This document shows positions 49,501 to 61,500 of a stretch of DNA of 64,000 bases, piece after piece. Within the stretch, counting starts at the first letter, position 1; each line of letters begins with the position of its first letter. The stretch comes from Hypomesus transpacificus (Eukaryota; Chordata; Actinopteri; Osmeriformes; Osmeridae). Made by a program: the position numbers and the translations under genes. The notes under the pieces were generated by a model, which did no database searches, was not told the DNA's origin, and saw only the letters and a list, made by a program, of their open reading frames with translations. The DNA lies in assembly GCF_021917145.1 (NCBI RefSeq), contig NC_061082.1:16347682-16411681 (forward strand), written 5' to 3'.

Positions 49501-52500
49501 GGTCACGTGGGGAGACGGGGCGCGGTTCTCCGCGTTGCTGCTCTCCGTGTTGCTGATCTCCGTGTTGCTGCTCTCCCCTCTAGGGGAGACGTCTTTAGGG
49601 GAAAGCTTGGGCTTGGGGGAGGTGGACCTGCCCCTAAGGGGCTCGGTGAGCGGAACCTTCTTCTTTCTCAAGGTGTCTGGATCCAGGGTGTACGAATCCG
49701 ACTTGGACCTCTCCCTTGGCGGGTCCAGCCGGGCCTTGGAAGACGGGCTGACCTTAGGGGGGAGGTTCTTGTCTGCGTGCGCCGTGGACGAATTCTGGGA
49801 GGTGCTGGAGGGGCTGGATCTTCCTGGCGAGGAGGACAGACCCTTCTGCTTGGGAGACGTGGAGCGGGAACCAGGGTTGGGGGACTCGGCACGGAGGCCG
49901 GAAGTCCGTCCGTGGCTGTCGGCTTTCAGGGCCTGAAGGGTGTTGTGGTTGGGGGAGTGGGAGCGGCTGTGGGAGTCCGACCTCAGCTTGGCCGTGTCGG
50001 ACCTCAGGATCAGGGCTTCGCTGGCCGAGCGGCCCCCGTCGCTGGTCTTGCTCCGGGTCTGGTCCGAGGAGCGCCCGCCGCGGCCCTCCTGCTTCGGGGA
50101 GTGGCTCTCCTGGCGGTGTTTGGAGGCAGGGGACATGGGGTACGCCCCTGACACCAGGTTCCCTCTGTCGCCTAGAGGGTTGACATAGTTAGACAGTTAG
50201 TCCCAACCACCCAGGTGCAACAGACAGCAGTAGCCCAGACGGCTTAGTCAGTCAGCTTAGTCACAACACAATTTCTGAGGGAGAAAAGAAAAGGTTTAAT
50301 GGAGAAAATTATAATAAATAAAATGCGGAAAAAAATGACACCACAGAAACCGATGTTAAAACATGAAAAACAATGGAAAATGTGTTTGGAATGACAATTT
50401 TTAAATAGTCACAAAAACATTGCCCGTTTCAACGTTAGTTGCTTAGTTAGTCATTTAGTAGTTTATGATTATAGACAGATGCTCCTTAACTCCTGTGTCA
50501 TGACAGCCATCCTGCTGGCATGAACCATCATGGATAAGCCAGGCCTAACCCAACTCTTAACCTTATTTTGGTACAAGCCATTTCCTTTCGTTTTTAAAAC
50601 GGTTTATTTAACTCTACAGCCTATTCATGATATCGCCATGATATAACAGATGCGCTGTCAGACATGAGAAGGAAACGTTTCTTCTTTTAATAGGGTTTTA
50701 TGGATTTGCTCAAGAGAGCTGTTCCAAAGCCAGGCCGTGTTGAGTCTGAAGGAGGAGTACGTGGAGCGTTTACCCACCCTTGTGCCTGACGGCCAGAGAC
50801 GAGAGAGCCAAGCTGTGGCCGGCCGTGGCGGGCGCACCGCCTTTGAGCACGCGCTCACGAGAAGCGAGGCTGCGTGGTGAAGCGTCTACAGCGGAAAACA
50901 GTGGCAGGGTGAGCAGACAGGCACACCGTCACACGGGGGGGGGGGGGGGTCAGAGTGGGATGACGGAGGAGGCGAGGGAGGTGGGAGAGGAGAGAGCCCG
51001 AAAGAAGAGAGGGATGAAGGGAGTGGAGGAAGATTGTGAAAAGGGGATGAGAGAGATCAGGACGAGGGGAGTAGAGGAGGATGAAATGGAGTAGGTAAAA
51101 ACAGCAGGGAAAGAATACACAAGCCACAGAAAGACAGAGGAAGCAGAAAGGAAAGGAGACCGACTGAAGACCGAGGACAGACGGTCAGAAGGGTTGAGAG
51201 GTCCAGGAGAGAGCGGAGAGAGAGAGGAACATAGAGACAGAGAGGTGACAACTGTAGTGGAACAGAGAAAGAAGGCAGTCGATAAGCTGATGCATGAACT
51301 GGAAAGGGAGACAGGGTCTGGTGTTCTAGAGAGCTAGCTGTCTGGTTAGAATACACTAAAACTCCATACTTATATTTTAGACCTATTCCCTTTTGAAATG
51401 AAATCATGGTTTAAAGTTTACTCCTTAGCTATCAAACTATCTATATTTTAAGAGGGTTAGTTGAGAAAGACAGAGAAAGCATTTTCTCTGGTGGTGTCAA
51501 GGCCCTTTTTATCGCAACCCGAGTAGCTGGCACTTACATTTGGAACGTTTTATAGCATGTACACACAATTTGCTTAAGATTTTTGTTGGCTTGTTGACTA
51601 TAAGGCGGCTTCATTCCCACAATTCATGATGTTGTGTTTTGACCACTGAGAAACATGGATCGGAGAAGACGGAACCGCGAGGCACCGTTTTAAATAGCCA
51701 ATCAAAAGAAATGAAGAGGAAAGAGGGTAAACAGTAGAGTGAATTCTTATAAACCATCCACACTTACTAAATAGCACATGCAAAACAGCATGGAGTAAGC
51801 ATTATGTATTTTAAGTAAGCAGGATGTGCTGTGGAGAAGAATTGGGACATCAACAGAGAGCAGAGGGAGGAAAAGGAAAGAGAGAGAGACAGAGAGAGTG
51901 AGTGAGAGGGAGAGAGAGAGTGAGATACAGTGATGTAAAGCAGCGGTAGCAAGGCACAAAAGCCGGAAAACGTAAACAAAACATAACAGCAATGTTATGC
52001 GTCATCATCAGCCCCCTGCCCCCAAAAGAAAGAAAACTGCTCGAGAGCAAAGGCAAACCAAATGACAAGGAGGTTAGATAAGCTGTGGGGAGGCAGAGGA
52101 CCAGCACCAAGTAAGTGTGCAAGCTTGTGCCGACACTGTCAGACCGACGGACAGACTTACTCGGAAGCTGTGGTTGCGGCTGACACAGTTGGGAGGGGGA
52201 CTGCCCAAACACAAATGGGCTGTGGACAAGGGAGGAGGAGGAGGAGGAGGAGGAGGAGGAGGAGGGAGGTTGGGTGGCTTGCTCATGTACGGAGGAGGAG
52301 GAGGAAGAGGAGGAGGAGGAGGGAACAGCCGGGAGGAAGGGCCCGGGCTGAATGGTATTCAGTATGGCGCTCAACCGGTCACCTGCGAATACGGAAGACA
52401 AGGGAGAGGCTCGAGCTTAAACTATGGTCTGAGGGCGGGGAGAACAGAACAGTAAGCATTAACCATTAAGACCGTCTATTGATCAATCAGTCAATCAATC

Positions 52501-55500
52501 AATCATCTCCCACACAGGCAATGTCCGAGAGGGAGGGAGGGGGTTGAGGAGTGTGGAAAGGTTAGGAGGGGATTGGTGGGGAAGAAAGAGGGCAAACTAT
52601 AGAGACATGGGGTTATGGGTGATGTCACAGGGTGGGTGGGGGTTGTCTGTGATTGGCTGGCCAAGTTGTGTCACATGGACAAGGTGCAGATCCCCCCCTC
52701 CCTCCCCCAGTCCAGATGTAGACTGGCAGACGCATCAATGGCTGGCCCCATGCACACAAACAGCAGTGATTTGAAGGCATGGAGCGGTAAATGACAGTGA
52801 CGAGAAGACGCATGCAGAACTTGAAACAGAGGAGAAGTTAGTGACTGACCACCTGACCCCGCCTGAGGCTTCTGGAGGGTTAGGCTAGAACCCTCGCGCT
52901 GCAACTTTGTTGGTGTGGCAGTCCACTCCAGGGTGATAAATGGCCTGATCCACTGGCAGCGTTCAGAGGCAAAATTTGCCTGGTGAAATTTTACCATCAC
53001 TCATTTTCAATGGGAATCACTTGACAGACCCCTTTGTGGCATTGTGAAATAGCTGGAAGCAAATCCAATTCTATGCAAATGTTGCGTTTCGCCACTGTGT
53101 CATTGAGCGACAACCAACTGGCATCTATATTCATGTGTCACCACCCATACTAGCTATCAAAGCTGCATAGCTAGCTAGTTAAATAACTATTGCTATGTTT
53201 GTATAATGACAGCATGACATTCCCAGTTCCAAAACTAAAACAATTCACCAACAAAGCACAAATTTGTCACTCCGTTTACTAGGGGCATCAGTGGATAAGC
53301 AACATCAGTATGGGCTGGTCAAACTAAACTAGCTAGCATAACACAGTTAACATAACACAGCTAGCATAACACAGCTAGCATAACACAACTAGCATTACAC
53401 AGCTAGCATAACACAGCTAGCATAACACAGCTAGCATAACACAGCTAGCATAACAAGGACAAATGTGCTGCGTCTACCTCCACACTCACTATGGGAAAAA
53501 CTAGGTGCCAGTGGATCATGGCCTTCAGACATGCAGCTACAGAGCTCATGCAGAAAAATATGTTCCACTTAAGCAACCGCCATCAGTGGAAGAGGATGCC
53601 ATTGTCTTCTAGAATCCTTGGAGCAGAAGTCTCTTACCATGTTTAAGATAGCTGAAGATCCAACTATTATGTGAATGGACCTCTACGTTAACAGTACCAT
53701 CCACAATACAGTGCAAACGTTTTGTTTTGTAAGTATACCAACATAAAAATATTTGAGGCAGGCATTCCCACTGGATAGACTGCACACAAGAAGGAGCCTG
53801 TCCGACCAAACCACATTACGCAGTCAGGTAAGTCAGAAACACAAAAGTGATGGATGCAGAGGGAGGGAGAAACAGGAGCACAAAACATGGAGGTTCCATC
53901 AAAAGACAGTCGTGTCCAGATGATGTCCCGTTCAAATCATTCTGACAAAGCAAGTACAAGCGTGTGTATTAAATAAAGTGCTGATGATGATTTAATCAGG
54001 ATTCAGGATGCTTCCATCATTAATATTTGAATCAAATATTAATTATTTGATTTTTATTAATTAATTATTATTATCTAATAATAATAATAGTCATAGGACA
54101 ACTGGTCATGCAACTAGTTAGTGATGAATTAACAACCACTACTTGACTCAGCCTCTCATTAATAGAAGATGGAAAAAGAAAGACACCAGTTCCAGCCCAT
54201 TACGGTCTCCTGAAACTGATGAACAAGTGAAAACAAAATGGCTGAAACCTTGGATTTGTTTGCAAAGGTCATCTATCAACTCTCAATACTCCACTCTATC
54301 CTCATACATACTGCATGTTCCTCCCTCAAGTTTAGGAACATCAGGCTACACCAGCCCATGTTCCTTTCCTCGCTGGCATTACCTTTGTTGTTAGAGAGGC
54401 CATAGTCAAAGCCCTGGGCCCCATTGGCCCCCGTGGCCCTGTTAAAGGCCTGCACAGAGAAAGGGCTGGGAGGGGGGGTCTGAGACCCTGGATCCAGCAG
54501 GGCTTGTTCTGGAAGGAGACAGATCATGTTAGTGGATTCTGTACAAATAAAATAAAACTTTTGTATTTTGACATTTTTAATTTTGAAATTGTATGTGCTT
54601 GTTTTTACCGTCGTCATGGCGCAGGTACTGATTCCCTCCTCGGTCTCGGGCCAGAGACCAGGCCTCCCCTTCATCACTCTCACAGAACTCAACTACACTG
54701 TTCTTGTCCAGCTGGACCCAGGTGCCCTCAGAATTCACCACCTGGAGTAAACGACGACACACGACAAAGTAGACAACATTTATCTTCACAAGCAGTCCGA
54801 CACAAATCCACGCACACGCAAACATCCCGTCACGCTCATTGGAAAGAAAAAGAAAATCTCAAATGTACCTTATTTCATATATATATATATATATACACAC
54901 ATGGGTCGGTTTTGTTTCTCGAGCTTTGTCGAGTTATAAGTTTGGAGAGGAAGGGCAGACATAGGAGAAGGTATGTTAGTGGATAAGGGAGGTTGGACAG
55001 CTCAGAGTCAGACAGGACATTTCAGAGAAGGTTCAGAGAAGGTTCTAGAATAGCATGACACACCACATCACCCAATAGAAGGCCAGGTCCAGAGGAGGCG
55101 GCACCAATCAGAGATTTGAGAGTTTAGAGGATTGAAAATAGGCTCAGAGACAAGGCAGATCCCAGAAATAAAGGTGAAAAGATTGTGTTATTTACAGTAT
55201 CATGGCTTCAGCACTTCATCAATCCAAACGTCAGTATTTATTTCCTTGCAACAAACGAATAATCGATAAAAACAGATGGAAGCTAAAATTGACGTGATAT
55301 ACCTCAAGACAGCAAATGCTGTAGCCATTGGAGTTTGTTAAAAAGAGGTTGTCAGCAGGCAAAGATAGAGGACACACGACCACAACCAAAATCCCCTCCC
55401 CCCCCTCCAAGGGAAGTTAAATCATCAAACACAACTCAATCACTTTAAACAGCAAGATAGGTCAGGGAAACATCATTTTGCCCCAGTCTGTTCCCCAAGA

Positions 55501-58500
55501 TTAAAAAAAAGGCGGGAAAATCTGCCAAACAAGAACTACAGCACTGTTCAAAGTGATCTAGAAAAGCTTAGGTTTATTCAAGAAGTTTGCAACAGCCACA
55601 TAGATAGAACGAACAGTATTGTCAGGCAGTTTTGGGGTGAAGTGCGTACCTCGCCTATGGCCTTGACCTTGTTGCCAAGTACTAACATTCCAATGGGGAT
55701 ACCCCTAAGGTTTGGGCAGCTTCTGATGTTGTGGCCTGACGGGCCGGTCTTCACTACCTTATAAAGGCCAGGGCCCCCACCCTGCCTCGCCCTGCTCTGC
55801 TCCCGCACAGGAGACTCGTGGGAGAGGCCGCTGCTCACCTCCTTAGCGCTCACTTCCGATTGGCCCCTGGCCTCCTGCAACAGGAAATCACATCAGGTTA
55901 GGTGAGGGAGCAAGAAAGCATACACTTCAACTAAATCAAGCAGCACTGAGGTAAAGGCAGATCTTGTGTTTTGGGTCAGCCATGAATGGTCATTTTGTGC
56001 AAGTAGGGATTGGTCGAAAATGATGAAAGGACAGATTGGTTGGAAAGTCGTCATCTACCAATGAGCACATCTTTAGTGCTGCGAATTGCCATTTCTCAAA
56101 TATCCTAACATATTTAGACTACAGATACCACTCCCATTTGTTAATGGTGTACTGTAACCTTCATTGTATATGTTTTGCACAAAGTGATGTAAGTGCAGTA
56201 GCACAGCCAAATAATTACTCTTTCTATGAAACTTACACTGAAACACACATTTTACCACGTTTCCTAGACAAAGATGAAGCTTAGTCCTAGACTACATTCC
56301 ATATTAGCTGCACACTGTTTCTAGACAATGCTTTATCTGTATCTGGGAAACGATCCTGAGGGTTTATGGTCGCCCATACATCATGCTACAACACATCTTG
56401 ACCGGTGAGTACCCAGTAGAGAATGGAGAATGGGGAAGTGACATTGATGCAGAGGAGCAAGTGGGACGGCTAGCGGGTCGACAGGGAGGCATGCTGTTAC
56501 TGCAGTACGACACACGAGGGGCCATGTCTACCTTATCGTACAATACCTCAAGCAACTGACTGCTTCAACATATAGACCCCATGCAACACATAAACTCTGC
56601 CTAGGTTCCATCTTCTTGGCACAAGGCTCCTCAGGCGAGCAATATCATTAGAAGACAGACTGGAGGCAACACGGGCGGCCATCTGGGATCATCTAGATCA
56701 GGGGTTCTCAACCCTGGTCCACAAGTACCCCCCTGTCCTGCACGTTTGAGATGTTTCTCTGCTCCAACACACCTGATTCAAATGAATGGTCATAAGCAGG
56801 CTTCTGCAAAGCTGGATAACGAGACATTCATTTGAATCAGGTGTGTTGGAGCAGGGAAACATCTCAAACGTGCAGGACAGGGGGTACTTGAGAACCAGGG
56901 TTGAGAACCACAGATCTAGACATCTAGTTAAGCTCAAATACATGGTAGTTGGTTAGTTTTCAACTCTGTCCAAACTTCAAAGGAGAGACAAACGAAAACA
57001 CAAACAATCATGCAGCAGTGGTTTCACGTAAACTCCCGGCCTCTGACTAGTACATGTCAAGATCGCAGACTTTCATACAAGAACTGGGAAGTTACAGACG
57101 GATGGAGCAGCCAAGTGGTACACAGCTCTGCAGCAGACACACTCACCTGTGTTGGGAATATAGATAAGGGGGTCCACGATAAAAAGCCCATGTCCCTGAC
57201 TCCTTGGCTAGCGTTAAAGACACTCTGAACGACAGAATCGGAAGACAAGTCAAGAAAGCCGGTGTTCATTTGAACAGAGAAAAACGGGGAGGGGGGAGGA
57301 AGCGTTGATGTATTTTTTTGGAAGGTTTTATTTTCCTGGTTTGCTTTGTGTCTTCGTTTACCTTAAAGTAAGATATTACTTGCTGAGCAGAGACCGAGGT
57401 GAGGGAATTTGCCGGCTGTCAGACAGGTTGTGTCGAGTTGCAGTGAGGGCATTTGAAAAGTGCGTTTGATTTTAGAGAATTGAACAAAGCTAGCAAATCT
57501 TGATTAATTTTATTTGAATTACTCTGAAGTAGCTGTAAACGGAAAACTTTAACCATATATAAAGGAAGACGTTTGAGAGAAAAAGAAAAAATAAACAACA
57601 ACAATTTTACCATTTGGGGGGAGGGGGGGACCTCAAAGGGGGGGAAACCTTCCCAAAAAAATGTTCCTCGAGGGATGTGGTGTGTCATGCTGTTCTGACC
57701 AGGACCGTCACACACAGAAGCCTCTGAGAACCTGAGAGCATCTCCATGCACAGGAATCGTGAAGCGTCACAAGCACAATGTCCAGATGAAATAGTGTCAG
57801 AAGGACCCACTGTTGCTTCATGACAGAAAAACATCCACCCTTGAGTGACTGTAGACTGACTGACTGTCCATATGCTGACTGTTCGCTCAATTCATTTTTT
57901 TTTTTACTCCACTTTGAAATTAACGTTCACATCTCCCAAGTCTGCACTAGCTTCTTGTTTGTCAGTCTGCTGTATCAGATGACTGAACAGAGGTTTAAAT
58001 GCCATGGAGCAAATGTGAATAGAGTGGAAAGAGACTTTAGTCTGTGTCATGCTTTCGGTGTCTGTGTGTTAGTGTAGCCATGAGTGAGAAGCCATGACCA
58101 GCAATGAGGGGAGACGTACAACTACTGCCTCCACTGACCCAGACCCAAAACATTCAACCGCTGTACGTCAATCTCTTGCATTTGTGGTTGTTGACTTCAA
58201 TGACTTTCAACGTGTAATTACAAGTCAAGGTGGGGTTCCTAGGCTCATGTGGTGGTGTTGTTCTGTACTGTTTTTTCCGCCCCTCTCAGACATGGTGGCA
58301 TGCCGTGAATAAGTGTTCTGGTGCCTTTTAGTGGAACAGTCTGTTAGCGAAGGCTTCCAACGTAGCCGTGCTGGACGTGTACACACTTCATGCAGTGAGA
58401 TACGCCTCGTTCCTGAAAACACGTCTCACTGGGAATGAAACAAGGTGGTGTCCTGCCTGACTAGAGTCAAACACATCGCTCTGGGTAACACAAATCAAAC

Positions 58501-61500
58501 GCAGCAAAAACAGGAGGGCCTCTGTCCGCAGGGCTGTGAAGCAAAATCATATTTGACCCCCAGGTCTGGTGTTCCGTTCAGTCCCATTTCCCCCACACGA
58601 GCAGCAGAGGAGCCGTTCGCTCCTCTTTCCAGACAGCCCATAATAACCTTCCCAGACCAGGGTCGGGACCTGGTGCTACTTACGTCGGCTGGGACAAGCA
58701 GGCTCCGGCCCAGGTGCTGGTTAAAAGACAGGCACCAGGCTTCAGTGTACCCGTTCATGCTGGGCACGTACTTCTTAACAGTCTCATCATTCAGCCTGAG
58801 CCACACACCATCATCATTGTGGATCTATGGGAAAACAAGCAACAGGGCGAGAGCACAGCCACGCCCTCCCGTCACTATGGAAACCAAGGCAAAGAGGAGG
58901 GTAAAAAAAACAAAAACAAAAAAAACTGGCATGAGAGCACGTCTCGAGGCTGCAGGGAGGGAATCTAGTGTGTGTGTGTGTGTGTGTGTGTGTGGCCGAT
59001 GTTACACATCTGGGAGAGAGGACATGTGACTTGTGCCAGTTAGGAGAAAACTGGGTTGACATAAGAGAGGGGGGCTAATAGGAGCACAGTGGCATGTTGC
59101 CATTTATAAATGGATTAGACTCGTAACAGGATCAAAAGTGGTAGACAATCTCCCACATGCATCCGTGTGTTTTTAAGCACGTGCTCTCTGCAGCCTCGGA
59201 GTGTCTTGCAAACGACGACAGGCAAAGAAAACTACAAGAGGGTTAAGAAGTAGAAGCAGCAAAATCACTCCAGAATGAGTCTAGATAGGTAACAGGGTTG
59301 GTATCCAGAGAATTATACAGACAGTGCTGTGTAGATTGATATCAATTCTAGATCCGCTTTAGATCCGTGGATGTACAGTAAGAAGCTGTGTAACTGCCCT
59401 GATCTCACCAATGGCAACAAACAAGTTGTACATAATAAGAGTTGCACATGCACGGATTTAAAGTTAGATGGGTCTCAGTTGTTTGTGGTCGCGAATGAAA
59501 AAGAAAATGAGGAAAAAGAAGACAGAGTGGGGTTTTTACTAAATGTCTACCAAAACAACAACGAAAATGTGCTTTACACGGGCTATTCTAGGGTGATCGT
59601 TTACCTCATCAATGAAAATGATGGTGCCATTGACTTGCACTATGCCTATCTGTTCGCTCTGCAGGGAGGGGTGCGTACGCACTCGCAGACCTGCGCTGTC
59701 CTTGGACACAAATTTGCGTACCTACGAGAAGCAGAGGGAGACAGGGAGACAGTGAGCCGCAGGAGCCGGGAGGAAGGGAGAAATGAAAAAAGAGAAAGAT
59801 AAGCAATGAGGGAGTTGCGGGACACACACACGCACTCACGCGTTCATTTGTATACATACCCCTAGTGGCAAAGCGCAACACACACACACACACCACACCA
59901 TCACACGTGGACAAAAACTCACTCGCCTACCCACTCATACAAGGGACTCACAAGCAAACGTATACATACAGCAAATAATTCAAAGAAAGTGCAGGGGTGC
60001 TTCATTTTGAACAGTGTCTGAACAGGTGCATATCCAGTCTCCCACTCTTGTCTCTCCCATGCCAGACTGTAATGAGGATGGATATACAGAGACACACGCT
60101 CAAAAAGAAGACACACAAGCCTGCTGATTCCATGAGCGCACTTTGTTGCTTGTTTCCCCACGGTCAGTTTCAGTCACTCCAAAAAAACTAACAAACAGAG
60201 AAATCACCAAAACACAACGGCTACACTGCAGAAGTTATTTAATGTCAGCGTGAAGCATTGGCTGCATTAAATACACAACACTCCTTACGCTACTCTGTTC
60301 CTTCTGAAAAATGTAATCTCAGAAAATAAAATGCTTGGACATTACACGTCAAATATTCAAGACCGGCTCGGGTATGTGGTGGACATTCATGACAGAAGAC
60401 AAGGTACAGTACCAACAGTTACAATATTCACACACACACCAATGAGGATACGATAGGTGGTGTTGATAGAGTACTATGGTATTACTGTCCAAGGACTTCT
60501 GGCACTCACTTTATCTATATTCAGTTTTTGCAAAGCATGAAGGGTTAGCATGAGAATGTGTACAGTGTTTCGGACATTCCTGAGATTGTTTCTAAGAAAA
60601 TGACCTTGTAAATCATTTAGTTAGCCCAATATTTTGTGTGTGTGTTTTTAACAGCTTGTGTTGGGTTAGTACAACAGTATCTCAGATATTTTCCCATGTT
60701 GTGTGTGTGTGTGTGTGGTGAGAGAGGGAGAGAGAGATAGGATGAACAAAGACACCTTGTTTGGTTGGGGTTCTGCCTTAGGTTTGACCATCTGAGTCCC
60801 AGGGGGTATCATGCCTTTGGGAGGGTCTTTCACCTCAACTTCCAGACCAGCATCTAGAAGTTAACAAAAGATTAGCAAATAAAGCAAACAGATCTGCATA
60901 TTTCCAAACGTGGTCAACACGTAATCTAAATTAGCAATGGATCATAGGGAACTGCCTTATATACAGTGCCCTCCAAAAGTATTGGAACAGTGAGGCCAAT
61001 TCCTTTATTTTTGCTGTAGACTGAAAACATTTGGGCTTGACATCAAACGATGAATGTGAAACCAGAGATCAACGTTTCAGCTTTTATTTCCAGGTATTTA
61101 CATCAGGATCTGATGCACAAATTAGAAAATATCACCTTTTTGTTCGAACCCACCCATTTGTCACGTGAGCAAAAGTATTGGAACATGTGACTGACAGGTG
61201 TGTTTTGTTGCCCAGGTGTGTCCTATTACATACATTATTCAATCAATAAATACCACTGAATGTCTACACTCAGGTTCAGATTGGGTAAGATAGGTTTTGT
61301 CTATGCAGACTGTATTCAGAGGTGAAAACAACATGAAAACCAGAGCGCTGTCTTTGGGTGAAAAACAAGCAATTGTGAGTCTTAGAGAAGATGGAAAATC
61401 AATCAGAGCCATTGCAGAAACATTGGCCATAGCCAGTACAACCATTTGGAATGTCCTGAAGAAGAAGAAAACTACTGGTGTACTAAGTAACAGACGTCGA

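Larger units (their letters stand above)
54383..59721 (-). other. mycbp2: MYCBP2 exons 4, 5 and 7-9: SH3-like segments
   Basis: Exons: 59605-59721, 58684-58824, 55650-55874, 54609-54741 and 54383-54508. They encode [99 protein letters not shown] and [13 protein letters not shown]. Paired IRS-P-L motifs followed by WVRL/WVQL resemble two bacterial-type SH3 repeats. The start of exon 7 ([20 protein letters not shown]) differs from the human linker I recall. Candidate exon 6 lies between exons 5 and 7 and is listed separately. Confidence 0.9.

Noticed and set aside
48872-49936. A 354-codon plus-strand frame, also over MYCBP2 exon 12
   Set aside because: Another antisense shadow of the same exon.
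48478-50151. A 557-codon plus-strand open frame over MYCBP2 exon 12
   Set aside because: It is antisense to a conserved, GC-rich coding exon whose codon bias suppresses stops on the opposite strand. The protein is leucine/glycine/valine-rich low complexity with no family resemblance; a compositional shadow.
51850-52160. Extension of the MYCBP2 exon 10 frame into downstream sequence
   Set aside because: A strong donor (gtaagt at 52160-52155) ends the exon. The continuation is leucine/serine low complexity from a GA-rich intron.
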